A DNA stretch of 64,000 nt. Origin: Panicum virgatum. Lineage: Eukaryota > Streptophyta > Magnoliopsida > Poales > Poaceae. Below the pieces are notes generated by a model, which made no database searches, was not told the DNA's origin, and was given only the letters and a program-made list of their open reading frames with translations. The stretch lies in NCBI RefSeq assembly GCF_016808335.1, contig NC_053141.1, positions 27,194,456-27,258,455 of the forward strand, written 5' to 3'. Positions 1 to 10,388 of this stretch are shown here, piece after piece. Position numbers and translations under genes: made by a program. Numbering within the stretch: the first letter of the stretch is position 1; each line of letters starts with the position of its first letter.

Positions 1-125
1 AGCCGGCGTCCGACCGGCGCCCTTGCGTCGAGGTCCCCCACCTCCACCACGCACTCATGCTCGGCCACCAGAGCCCACCGCACCATCCGCGCAAGGCGCA
101 CGGTAGCGAGGCATGCCTCTTCCCG
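1..125 (-). other. flanking GC-rich stretch with an open minus-strand frame
   Basis: The minus strand reads 41 codons without a stop and with a balanced amino-acid mix, including ARMVRWALVAEHECVVEV. The stretch ends exactly where a CACTA terminus begins at 126. It could be an exon of a host gene interrupted by the CACTA element, or chance openness in GC-rich DNA. No family is recognised and the window edge cuts it off. Confidence 0.25.
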
Positions 126-365
126 CACTACTACAGAATTCCTTTTCCGAGGCGGGCAAAATGGAATTTTCTGAGGCAGGCAGCCCAACTACCTCGGACC
201 AAATGTCACGGTTAATGGAGGCATTTACCGAGGCGGTCTGGGAAACCGCCTCGGTAAAAGAATTAACCGAGGCGATCATGTTAGGGCAACCGCCTCGGTT
301 AATATATTTTTACCGAGGCGGATTCTCTAATTTGACCGCCGCCGTTATTGAGTCTTAACGGAGGC
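126..365. repeat. CACTA terminal and subterminal repeats
   Basis: After the terminal repeat there are at least seven copies or near copies of ccgaggcgg or its complement ccgcctcgg, some facing each other as short hairpins (about 228-256). In CACTA elements such arrays bind the TNPA-type protein, so this end probably serves as a transposition cis element. Confidence 0.8.
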
Positions 366-584
366 GGTAAGATTTTCAAAATTAAGAAAAAGCATATTTG
401 ATTTTTAATTTAAAATCGAATTTGAAAACCCAATCAGAAAACACATATTACATCCATTTAGGTGCCAATCCGATTTTGCATAGTACATGTTCAACAAGTA
501 TATTACATCCATTCACAAATATATATTACATCAATTTGACATTAGCGTTCAAATGATTACAAAAGCTAAAGGCATCTAATCGAG

Positions 585-1966
585 TTACGGCAACTTGTAG
601 TCCTTCATGTTAAGTTGGGTTCTCCAGTTGCATAGCCTCACGAACTTGTCGTCCGTTGCTAGATCGCTCTCGTCATAGAACGCGAGACCCCCAACATGAC
701 AACATTCATCAGTGATAAACTTACAAATGTTAGATATTATTCGGTTGATGACATACTTGTCCACCCTTGACCTGCGCCACCATGCTACAGATTTCTTGAG
801 CTGTCGCCAGCTTCTATTGTAACATCCGGCAGTCATGAGGTATACACAAGCATAGTATCCACACAGTACTGAGTTTGCAGGTTGCTTCGTGCACTGCATT
901 AATGTAAGAGGTAGTCGTTAGGACACATAGATTGCATGCAAATGTAGTAGAACATAATCTTCTTCATACATATCGGAAAATCTCGTCTCATGTGCAATTT
1001 TGTGCCATTCTTCTGCTTCTTTTTCTCGGACCTCCGATCATAGGAATTGGGGTCTTCCGCGTATTTCCTGTAAGCACTGTATACAAATCACTAGTGTCAA
1101 CAATAAATTCAATAAATACTTTGAGTGCATAAGGAATTGTGTCGTCACTTACTATCGCAGACATTCTTCAAAATCCTTATACGCGTTCTTGTGCGTATGG
1201 CGCAAGGAATCGAATATGACAGCATTTCCATCCTGAGGATAGATGACAAATACAACCCAGTGGCCCATGATTCCCCCGCTACACAATTGAAACAATATTG
1301 GTACGCAAACGGTGAAAAACATGAAAAATCACAATTGAAACATAGCAAGTATCGTTTTAACTTACCCGAATTGGTGCGCGGCAAGGATACACCCATTGCC
1401 CCGAACCTTCTTCATGGCTTCTAAGATGTATTTTCCTTTTCTATACATCATCTCACCTTGCATTTTAACTCGGACCTCCACTCGCTGCAGACCGGTCAAA
1501 TTCACTAACTTTGGGTGTGTGTCCAGTATACCGTACCCACTAATGGCCCTTTGGGTAATATGCATAGGAGATAGGTAGATAATATCTTCCCCTAGTTTTT
1601 GGGAAGCATATGCTTGCATCCTGCAAGCACAATGCAAATCGTTGTCATGGCATTGTTAGTTTGATCATAATGAGCGTACCTTTATCGATGGACAGGTATA
1701 ATCACTTACATGGCATAAAGGGTGACTTGCGCGACGTCGAGGTCCTTGCAGCGTAGCAGCCTATGCATGTCATGGAAGTCGACGGTGAAATAATAATCAT
1801 CCTCCAAGTGGAAGTACTCCTTCGAGGCCCTGACAACGAATTCCCTCATGCCTAACTTCGCAGCATGCATGTACCATAGATGGAACCTCTGAACCTCCCA
1901 TGACTCCTCCTGGACAAGCTGGCCCAAAGGCAACATAAACTTGCCATGCTCGTAGTTATCAGGGCA
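585..1966 (-). pseudogene. CACTA Ulp1-type cysteine protease gene (C-terminal exons)
   Basis: Minus-strand exons encode a C48-like peptidase domain common in grass CACTA elements. The exon at about 1966-1705 contains FHLWYMHAAKLGMREFVV and ends at a gtaagt donor. The exon at about 1637-1363 ends HQFG, again at gtaagt. The exon at about 1281-1157 contains the GHWVVFVIYP block and FDSL, supplying the catalytic His and Asp. The exon at about 891-593 begins CTKQPANSVLCGYY, supplying the oxyanion Gln and the nucleophile Cys. All four expected residues are therefore present. Family members cleave SUMO-like conjugates; activity of this copy is not known. It is probably the 3' half of one gene with the exons at 2104-4199. 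It is called a pseudogene because the upstream exons carry a stop and a likely frameshift. Confidence 0.65.
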
Positions 1967-2103
1967 ATCAGGAAAAAGGGGCCAGACTTCCGGTGGTGTT
2001 GGTTCCCAGTAATTTTAACAACAATTATAAGAAGATATTTTTGAATAAATTCAAAGACAGATTATAAACAACCATATATAGTCAAATTTGTCGTTGTGTA
2101 CCT

Positions 2104-4199
2104 ATCAAATGCTGTTGTGTAGGTGAAGTCTTCTGCTATTTGGTACGCGGCCCATTGCTCTGTAGTGAGGTGGGGCGGTTTGTCCTCATCTTCTATTGTA
2201 TGCTTCTTCGGCGCAGCAGGACATTGCTTGGTGCCCTTTGGACCACTTGGAGGCGGTGTATCGTTGCCCGGTGCACCCCCTATATCTCCTTGTGGGTCGC
2301 TCTTGTCGGGGGGCGGGCTACGTCGAGGACTGCTACCTGTGCCACCAGCACTGTCGTCGTCACTTGGGCTACCCGGGGGAGATGGCGACGGTTGCTTTGG
2401 TTTCGACGTCGTCTTCTCCATTAAGACAATATCTGCCTTGTTCCATAGCACGACAAGGCCTAAAGCATGGCCGATGGTTGTGTTTCCGCTTTCAAGGGGA
2501 TAGTCAAGTTCAACCTTTTCGTGTTCTTCGGCCACCCATGCAATGTTCACCACGGCGTATTCGGGCGGGATAGGCTGCCCGTTGTACCTGGCTTCAGAGT
2601 CAGGCGGCTGTACTAATCCCTGCGCCACATCATTCTTCCTCCCCGCCCTACCAAAGGGCACTTGGAGGACGGCCAATGTTTCCTCTGTGATCTTATCGGC
2701 CGGGTACCTTTGGGATTGTGAGGTACCGGCCGGCTGTTGAGGCAACACGCCAGCCTGGAGGAACATCTTCTTCCTCAGCTCCACCATCTTGGGGTCGTTG
2801 CTCATGAACGCCTCTTGTATCTTCCCCATGGCAATGTCTTCCATTGCCTCATCTCTGCCTTTCTGGATGAGCCCTTCCTTGTATCTCTGCCTCGTGTGGT
2901 GCGAGGCGGCGTCGGAATGCCATGAGTCCACATTCTTCCAACTATGCCTCGAGGATATGCCCTGCACGCATCCACGATGCTCGGGGTTTCCTAGCGCCTC
3001 GGTAAGCAAGTCGTGCTGACCGACTGGTTTGAACTTCCCCTGTTGCTTGGAAGCACTGATCGCAATCAATGCCTTCTCCGCTTCCTCGGCCTTTGGCTCA
3101 TTATACTTGGCCATGCCCTTCTTGAGTTTCTTAGGCCGACGGGCATAGAAGTAGTCACGCCCCCTCTCATCGACCTCTTTGAATGGATTCTCCAGCCCGG
3201 CCGCATCTGCCTCCATTTCCTCCTGTCGCCACTTCTTCCTCTTTGCAGCGTACCCTGTCATGCCCAGGTGGTGGGGTAGCACGTTCTTCTTTGCGAGCTC
3301 AGAGTACTCTTGGCCCTTGGCCTTTGCTTCATCGGTACTCATCTTTTCAACAAACTCTTCCTAGATCTCACGAGTGATGAAGTTGTAGTCTATGTAGGGT
3401 GTCTTCCCTTCCTGTACGTAGTGTCTATTGAGGTTGGACCTCAAGTTGCGAAGCGCTTTGCCGGCAATAAACAAAACATGGCGCTTGCACAGATCTTCAT
3501 CAAATTGGTCCTCTGCGTATATAAACCGCCTCTTCATCTCTCCCCAGACGGCACCCTTCAAGTCTGCCGGGACTTTCCTCCAATCCGAATATGTGATTGG
3601 CACGTGTTGCCTAACTATACAGGAGCACTGGTTGCTAAAGACGCCGATGACTTCTTCTGGCTCCAAGGGCTCTCCATGTGGCCCAATCTTGCGTATGACA
3701 TGCACCTTGCTATGAATCTTGTGCCTCCCGTGTTGACCCCTCTTCCTCTCACTACTCTTGGCACTGGTGGCAGTTTTGGCTGATGTGCTCGGGGTGGGAC
3801 CGGATCCACACTCCTCCAGGTGTTCTTCACTCTCTTCAGGGTACTCCAAACGCATAGATACCACCGGCACCTGTTGAGAACAAGGATTCACATTAGTTTC
3901 ATACATAATCGAGAAGGCCGCCATCTTATGCTACTGTTGTATATATTCATTATTTACTCACGCGATCCTTATGATCTGCTTCATCCCGTGCCGGGGTCCG
4001 AGATTTTTTGTGTTGAAGGACGACGATCTGGGGTAGGACTATAGGTGGGATCTTCGTCTTCCTCCGTACGACGTTTCTTCTCGACAGGGGGTGTTAGCTC
4101 CTCTTCCTCGTACGAGGTGCTCTCGTCTGACGATGAGCTTCCATGATCACTTGGAGCCGGGCTCGGCTGGCGCCATTCTCCAATAGGCAAGTCCGCCAT
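2104..4199 (-). pseudogene. CACTA accessory (Ptta/En-Spm-like) protein, N-terminal exons
   Basis: The first exon starts MADLPIGEWRQPSPAP at 4199 and is acidic and Ser-rich. A frame change near 4025 seems needed to reach the gtgagt donor at about 3961. The second exon starts after an acceptor at about 3872 (VPVVSMRLEYPEE) and contains a Trp/Lys-rich block (YSDWRKVPADLKG) typical of plant Ptta-like transposon proteins. It runs into a TAG at 3361-3363 inside otherwise continuous coding sequence. The frame goes on at 3342 as a Lys-rich helical region (YAAKRKKWRQEE) and then a Pro/Ser/Asp-rich linker, up to a gtacac donor at about 2104. The family is usually annotated as an En/Spm accessory product; DNA-binding function is inferred. 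Nonsense codon plus frameshift suggest a dead copy. Confidence 0.65.
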
Positions 4200-5829
4200 T
4201 GCTTTGTTTTCTATAAATTTTTTAATTCAGGTAGTAATTCTGATAGTTGTACAAAAAAAACACTTGATTATATAAAGCTTAGTACTACAAACACAACTAG
4301 CAAAAAACTATCGGGTTCTCTAAATCAAGCAACTATAAGTAACAAGATGCTTTCTAATACTTGTCATTGATGTATCTAACATCAATGACAAGTATTAGCT
4401 GATCCTGTTCTAACACCCTTGCATGGCAACAATAAAAAAAAGATAGAAGCAGCAAGCATCAAACTGTGCTACTAATTTTTTTTTTAAAAGGCCACTACAT
4501 GTTTCGAACCCATCCTAGAAATTTGAGAGCTTTGTCATGGACCCAGCAGCAAGCATCAAAAACCTAACATGAAGGCCACTACATGTTCCTGATTAACTTT
4601 TCCCTTGGTTTAATTTCTAGCCCTTCAACTTTTCCCTTGGTTTAATTTTCCTTTCCCATCTTCAAAACCAGATCCAACTCTCAAAACAAGTTCAAATGAT
4701 GTCCTAGAATGTTACATTTTCTTTTGCCTTTTTCTTTTTGGTGGCTTTCAGTGACCTGGCAGCCACATCATCTGCAGAAGTAATATGAAATTAAGAGAGT
4801 ACAACAAAACCTAAGACTTTTTAGTCCCACATAGAACTCTTTTAACATTTGTTTCACTAGTAAAGCAGTACTGCATGAGTACTATGCAAAATACGAATAG
4901 TCAGTAGCAGATCCAAATGACAATTGCTAGCATATTCCAGAATGATCTTCAATCTAAATGAGAATAGCGTAGTTTATAGAAATGCAATTAACTCATCCAT
5001 ACATGCTTTAACGAAAATTCATCTTTTTGAGAAAAAATATCAGGATATTAATTAAGTTATCAGAACATATTATATTGCTATTAGAATTAGGAACTGTCAA
5101 TAACTTAAGCATGCTGACTTCAGGTTCAAGACATGAACAGAATCGTAAATTAGGCTAATAGATCTTGAAACACCAGCATCTAAAAGCCTGCAACAAAGAT
5201 AAGCAGAAGAATAAGATGAAAAGGCGGATCAACTTCCATCTAAAAGTTTTCACTTCCAGGAGAAAGGTTGATTATTGTCTACAGTTTCAAAATTCTATCA
5301 AAAATAATTCCTCAAGATAGAAATTAAGTAAAGCCACAACTCATTTCACAAGAAAAGTACAACACTTGAAAACTACTTCAAGGAACGAAGATCAGAACTA
5401 TATATTGTTGTAGTAACTCAATACACAATATTCAGTAAATAATATGATCAACAAATTATTCTGAAAACAATTGAAGGTAACTAGTAAGCTTGTCACTATA
5501 TAACCCTCCAAGTGAAACTCCACAAGATAAAAAAACAACACAGATATGCTATGTGAATAGAATATTCAGTAAGCCAGTTTTTTTTCTCGAACCATGCAGG
5601 AGAATTGCATTTCATTTCAATAATCAATAAGGAGAAGAAAATAGAGTAAAAAGGTCAGGAGGAAATAGAGTACAAAGTTCAGGAGTGAACTCCTGACTCC
5701 TGAACCTAAACACATTCATTAATTCAGTTCTCAATTCCCAATATTCATTTCTCATTAATTCAGTTCTCATTAATCCATGCTACTATACTGGAGCTGCAAT
5801 TTTGGGTACCAAGTGATCTACTCATTTTG
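4200..5829. other. AT-rich stretch inside CACTA element, no gene seen
   Basis: This stretch probably contains the intron between the leader exon and the first coding exon of the CACTA gene. It holds short direct repeats (for example gccactacatgtt twice near 4490 and 4575), one perfect hairpin at 4354-4398, and a weaker one near 5664-5705. No ORF with recognisable sequence was found on either strand. Confidence 0.5.
4354..4398. repeat. perfect 19-bp stem, 7-nt loop hairpin
   Basis: The sequence ctaatacttgtcattgatg is followed by a seven-base loop and its exact complement. It lies in the putative intron of the CACTA gene. Function unknown. Confidence 0.85.
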
Positions 5830-6300
5830 GTTCAAATAAAAAAACAAGGGCTCACAGCCGGGCCCCAACAGTCAGTGGGAGGCCCGGCCAGCCCCATGGT
5901 CGGCATGGCCATGGCCATTGCCGGCATGGCGGCACTGGGCCCGCATGCCTGCGGCCGGCCGGCGGCGTGGCGTAGAAAGCCCGCAGGCAGGGCCAGCGCG
6001 CACGGGCGCCCGCTCCAATCGAGTGGCGCTGCTAGAGGAGGAGGCGGAGGGAGGCGTACCGGGGTGGCACATGAGTGGCGGAGGGGCGGCGCAGGGGTTG
6101 CAGCGGGCTCCGAGCAACGGCGGCGGTTGTCGAGGGCGAGGACGGCGGCGGGCGTCGAGAGTGACGGTGGCGGGATCCGAGCGCGACGGCGGCGGGCGTC
6201 GAGCGCGACGACGGCGGCACTAGGGTTCGCGGCGGCAGCCCTTCGGGGTGAGAGGAGGCGGCCGGCGAGATTTGAAACGGGCCGGCGCGGATGCAATATG
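5830..6300 (-). other. GC-rich leader exon of CACTA element
   Basis: The minus strand resembles the leader at 49170-49310 in the CACTA element at 48136-51036: both have repeated atggcc/ggccat-type runs followed by cccactgact and a tggg/gggcc block. Several frames are open across it, but they are shadows of base composition. I read it as an untranslated first exon plus the start of an intron. The abrupt change in composition near 6300 marks the end of the CACTA part. Confidence 0.4.
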
Positions 6301-7588
6301 CAATACTGACACTGTTTCGTTCTCCTTTGCAGTACTTGACATTCCTGTTTTATTATTTAGTTCAAATCTGCCTTTTTTGATACAATATTTGGTCACTCCT
6401 ATCTGAAATCTGAACTTTACTATCAATTGATGGAGCATTGGATACCTGACCACATGCTGTACCTTTTGTAGGAACTAGGAAGAGGAGCATTATGCTTTCT
6501 GTGAGGTGAATTTGCTTTCTATACATTAGCTTAGAGGATGAAATGTCGTTTGACTGGTCTACATGTGGTGTAGTCAATGTATTAATTTCTCCCTATGTCA
6601 GCATTTCAAGGCAGCGCCAGGACATCATGGAAAGCGTAGAGGGATGGCATTCTACTTGCCATAATGTTTTTTTTTTCTTCAAATTTTTTTCTCGATGCAT
6701 TGAAAACACTTCTTTCCCTATTGAATGGGTGGGCGAAAAAGAGTGTCTGGCACTCTCCATTGAGATATACTGTGGGAGGATGATCTCGATCATGTAATAT
6801 GTGATTATTTGAACCGAGAGTTTAGAAGTATTGATAAGATTGTACATTGACAAGCTATTAGTGTTGGTATTTTTGGTGTGCAAAATTCACTTGAGTTGCC
6901 TTGATGTGCACTTTTAAAGTCATGTTTATTTCTATATGTTTGTTTTCAGATTTTTTTTTTCATATGTTAGTTTTCAGATAGGTTTAATTCTTTTCAGATC
7001 ATGGGAAAATATCGCATTGATAATTCAATCTTATAAAATTCTTTTTTATCTCTTCATTTACATGCTACCCAAACCTGACTCCCCAGACTTAACTGTGTGC
7101 AGATATTTGTATTAATGAATTCCTTAAAAAAACAATATATGATCCGAGGAATTAATCAGCTTATTTTATGTTTTAGCCATGCTGAATTTATTTATGATAG
7201 TTTTTAGTTATTTGATGTCATCCAATTTATTTTTAAATAATTTGACTTTAAATACGTGCATCTTCACTGTGCAGTGAATAGAACACAATGTATTATCAAA
7301 AAAGTAGCCGTGTTCATAACGGTATCATGTTTCGAACAATTTTTGTAACTATATACTTATACATTCTATTATACACTATCTTATACATACCATTTATCTA
7401 CTTTTATAATTATATAGTTTTTCATGTTCTGAGTATCTTGTCTATTTTCACCACAATTGAGACCTTGTTTCTTGTTTTCACCATTTATAGATTCTTAAAA
7501 ATGCTTGTTGCAACTAAAATTCAGTGTAGTTATTTTTTGCAATATTTTTTTTCGGACACGTGCGATGTCGCACGTGCACCCTACTAGT
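6301..7588 (+). mobile_element. Helitron 3' portion
   Basis: The 3' end has the diagnostic arrangement: a 9-bp perfect hairpin (7557-7576), then caccctactagt, ending in CTAGT at 7584-7588 and followed by a host T. Helitrons insert between A and T without target duplication. No 5' terminus beginning TC was identified, so the left limit is arbitrary and may be a truncation against the CACTA element. The interior is AT-rich. Pieces such as tctcctttgcag at about 6329 look like splice acceptors of captured gene fragments, but no protein could be recognised. Confidence 0.65.
7557..7576 (+). other. Helitron 3' terminal hairpin
   Basis: cacgtgcga and tcgcacgtg pair perfectly around a two-base loop, twelve bases before the CTAGT end. 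In Helitrons this hairpin is thought to act as the rolling-circle transposition terminator. Confidence 0.75.
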
Positions 7589-7778
7589 TAGCTTAACAAT
7601 ATGACGAATGCGGGCAGGCCTCAGCCTAACACCTCCGCCCTTTACCGCGACCGGTCTTTCCTACCACCCCAACTTCTTTTTAAAATTATGAATGCATGGA
7701 ATCTTTGGATCTTGGGTCTTTCTTGCCACCCGCAGCTTGATGTTTATTCTCAAAAAAATTTCTGCGGTACCAATCACA

Positions 7779-7945
7779 TCGATTCTTCAGACATATGCAT
7801 GGAGTAGTAAATATAATTGAAAAAATAAATCATTACATAGTTTAACTGTAAACGACAAGATGAATCTTTTAAATCTAATTAGTCTATAATTAAATATTAA
7901 TAACTAAATAATAACAAAAATGCTACTGTATCAGAATTCAAAAGG
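7779..7945 (-). mobile_element. MITE relic
   Basis: The reverse complement aligns with the MITE at 56283-56512. Shared pieces include gatgaatcttttaaa and tataattaaatatta, and a related gcatggag block. Termini are decayed, so it is identified by homology only. Confidence 0.5.
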
Positions 7946-8177
7946 GCCGCAGCTCCTATCGCCATCACGAGGTCCGAGGAAGAGAGAAAACAGTACGCGC
8001 GGTGGAAAAATAGACTCCGCCCCCGGTCCGCATTCAGTATTGGATTATTGCAGCACAATTTCGAAATTGAGGACAGGGAGAGATTATTGACACCACAGGA
8101 TAATCGTTCCAAGACAAATATATGGTACGTTCTTGATGCGGCGACACGAGTGCGCCACCTGCACAAAGTTGCCGATA

Positions 8178-8183
8178 CACGTG
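8178..8183 (+). promoter_or_regulatory. G-box / ABRE-like core upstream of LEA gene
   Basis: CACGTG in the context atacacgtgcag lies about 270 bases upstream of the TATA box. ACGT-core elements commonly mediate abscisic-acid induction of LEA genes. This is a motif match only. Confidence 0.4.
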
Positions 8184-8449
8184 CAGCTTTACCGGGGGTC
8201 ATGTACGCCCCGACGACTCGATCGAGGCCGTGCGCCGCTCGCGCACCGTCGCACCAACCCAACCTAGCCAGCACGGATGCCCGTACCGACCTCTCTCGAT
8301 TCCAGCCACCCGACGCCTCCACGTACACCGAACAAGACGAAGGCGCAGGCGACTATGTGCAGGGGCAGCTGAACTCAGTGGCTACTGTAGCCACAAAAAT
8401 CTATCTAGCCGCCGTCAATGGCGGAACAGGTGTCTCGCTCGAGCAACTC

Positions 8450-8457
8450 TATATAAG
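8450..8457 (+). promoter_or_regulatory. TATA box of LEA gene
   Basis: The sequence tatataag stands 153 bases before the ATG at 8610, which implies a leader of roughly 120-130 bases. Upstream DNA from 7946 is mixed in composition and holds no other gene. Confidence 0.65.
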
Positions 8458-8609
8458 TAACCATTCAGAAAGCAACAGTTTAGCCTTCACCCAACACGAA
8501 TCCCTTAGCTTGTGTTCTGAGAGGTAGCTTGCCGATCATCTAGTGCAGCAGCTTGTTGAGCCTGGACGAAGCAGGAGGAAGAGCAGTGGGGTGGTCTAGG
8601 CGTGTAGCC

Positions 8610-9266
8610 ATGGCGCAGCCGCAGCCGAGAAGGGAAGATAAGGAGCTCCGCCAGGGGCAGCAGGGCAACAAGGCCCCGGCGGCGGCCGCCCCGCAGCAGG
8701 AGCCCATCAAGTACGGCGACGCCTTCGCCGTGAAGGGCGAGCTGGCCGCGCAGCCCATCGCGCCGCGCGACGCGGCGGCCATGCGCTCCGCCGAGGACAG
8801 CGTGCCGGGCGTGCAGGTCCCGCAGGAGAGCGGCGGCGGGTTCAGCGCCGCGGCCTTCATGGAGTGGGCGGCCCAGTACAACGAGGCCGTCGGCGCCGTG
8901 CGGCCCGGCCAGGCCAGCGACGCCGCCGCCAAGCACGGGATCAACGTCACCCAGGACGCCGTGCCCGGCGGACGCATCGTCACCGAGTTCGTCGCAGGCC
9001 AGGTATGTCGTTGTGGTCTTCGCCCAGGCTTGTGCAGATGATGATGAGGTTGCGAGCCAAGACCGCGCATGCTTATGCGTGCTCTAATGTTTGGTTCTGG
9101 TGTGCAGGTGGTAGGGCAGTACGCAGTCGCCGAAGCGGCGCCGGCGCTACCGGACGCGGCGGGGGCGGCTAACAAGGCCGCCGGGGGCGAGGGAGGTGCG
9201 GGCCAACGCGACGGAGGCGAAGCTCCCGGAGCGCGCCGCGGGCCAGCGGCGGCGAGGGGCAACTGA
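8610..9266 (+). CDS. seed maturation protein (SMP domain, LEA D-34 type), two exons
   Basis: Exon 1 is 8610-9002 and exon 2 is 9108-9266. The 105-base intron has gtatgt and tgtgcag borders in phase 0, giving 183 residues. The start is the first ATG in good context (gccatggcg). After a short hydrophilic N-terminus, one SMP unit begins PIKYGDAFAVKGELA (about residues 30-85) with PIAPRDAAAMRSAE. A second unit (about 88-147) ends VPGGRIVTEFVAGQVVGQY across the exon junction. SMP/LEA proteins are hydrophilic desiccation protectants of late seed development, usually induced by abscisic acid. Many relatives are longer (about 170-270 residues, up to three SMP units); here the tail is a short Gly/Ala/Arg-rich run. 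Another frame in the last 100 bases also reads plausibly, so a late frameshift is possible. This is the only convincing host gene in the window. Confidence 0.85.
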
Positions 9267-9284
9267 GATGTCGTTCCTACGGAG

Positions 9285-9435
9285 GTAATAAACATGTTCC
9301 GGGGCCAGCGTAATTAAAAGAACTCATCCTGTCACTGCGCAGTATCCCGACAGATCGACCTTCGCGGTAGCTAGTGCTTATTAGGAGCTTTTGTGTATCA
9401 GTTTGGCGATGTCTATATGCAACTGTGTACTGAAA
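9285..9435 (+). terminator. 3' UTR / polyadenylation region of LEA gene
   Basis: A taataaac signal lies about 20 bases after the stop and a second A-rich signal (gaaataagag) lies at about 9430. Which one is used cannot be told from sequence. Confidence 0.4.
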
Positions 9436-9859
9436 TAAGAGATGTATATTTTTTTCCACTATGGGCCAAACCCGAATTTAACGAAATTACAGATGTTCAC
9501 AAAAGTTCAGCACCCGTCGGTGCAGCTCAGGAATCAGGTTCCCCCACCGGGTCTCGCTAATTTACGGTTGACCGTAGGGAGGGGCTCCCTACTGTCGATC
9601 TCTCGACTGTTGTTTTTTTTCTTCCATTTTTAGTAATTTTTTTGTCGTTTTTCGATTTTGGAAATTTTTTTGTAAGAGAAATTTTGGAGAGAGAAAATTT
9701 TTTGACGAAAAAAAAGTTAGAAACAAAAATTTGAGAGGCAAAATTGAGAAATTTTGAAAAAAATAATTTACATTCAGAACAAAAAAAATTTTGCATCGAA
9801 AAAAATGCTTATAGAAAAAAAATTGCATCAAAAGAAAAAAAATTTGCAAAAAAAAAGTT

Positions 9860-10388
9860 GCCTGGCGCGCGGCAGCTCGCCGCCTCCCCGCTGTGGCTCC
9901 GGTGGCGGGGGGCGCGGATCCGGGGCCGCGAGCTGCTGCCGCCGCGGATCCGGGGCCGCCGGAGAGAGACGGAGGAGCCCGCCGCCGCGGTGCTCCCCCC
10001 GTCCGCTCCGCTCCCCTCCGCCCGCTCCGCTGCCGCCGCTCGCGGTACCTGCCGTCGCTGCTCGCAGTCCCCGCCATCGTGCCGCTCCGCCCCGAGGCAG
10101 GCCCACCGCCGGGCCGCCTCTATCCCGCCGCCACCATGGAGAGAGCAGGCAGTGTGGAAGGAAAGGGAAAAAGGGAATGGGGAGGGAAGTGAGCGCGCCG
10201 CCGCGCCAGGAGCCGCCTCCGCCAACTGCTGCCCGCCGTTGCCGCTCGGAGTGGGGAAGAGGAAGAGGGGATCGGAAAAAGGGAGGGGCGGAGTCAGCGG
10301 GATTGGATCGGGAGGGGAGGGGAGGGGGGAAAGGAGCAGGTGGGAGTGCGGGAAGATCCAGAAGGTGGGAGTGGGTGGTGGGTCCCAT
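9860..10388. other. GC-rich captured segment in MULE-1
   Basis: This stretch switches sharply from AT-rich to over two-thirds G+C and contains the repeat gcggatccggggccgc twice (about 9916 and 9944). Long frames are open on both strands at once, which is expected from composition; none resembles a known protein. It is probably a captured host 5' region, as in Pack-MULEs. Confidence 0.4.

Larger units (their letters stand above)
126..6300 (-). mobile_element. CACTA (En/Spm) element, right end truncated
   Basis: The left terminus starts CACTACTACAGAATTCC, the canonical CACTA terminal repeat, preceded by ccg as the possible 3-bp target copy. It is followed by subterminal copies of ccgaggcgg in both orientations. 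Genes inside run on the minus strand: a GC-rich leader exon at 5830-6300, a long AT-rich stretch, a Ptta-like coding part (about 2104-4199) and a Ulp1-type protease part (about 585-1966). No matching right terminus (ending gtagtagtg) is seen before the Helitron end at 7588, so the promoter end is missing. The same subterminal motif occurs in the derivative at 61150-62325. The right boundary is approximate. Confidence 0.8.

Noticed and set aside
5827..6309. 160- and 154-codon frames on opposite strands
   Set aside because: The block matches the CACTA leader at 49170-49310 by DNA pattern rather than by protein; read as a leader exon.
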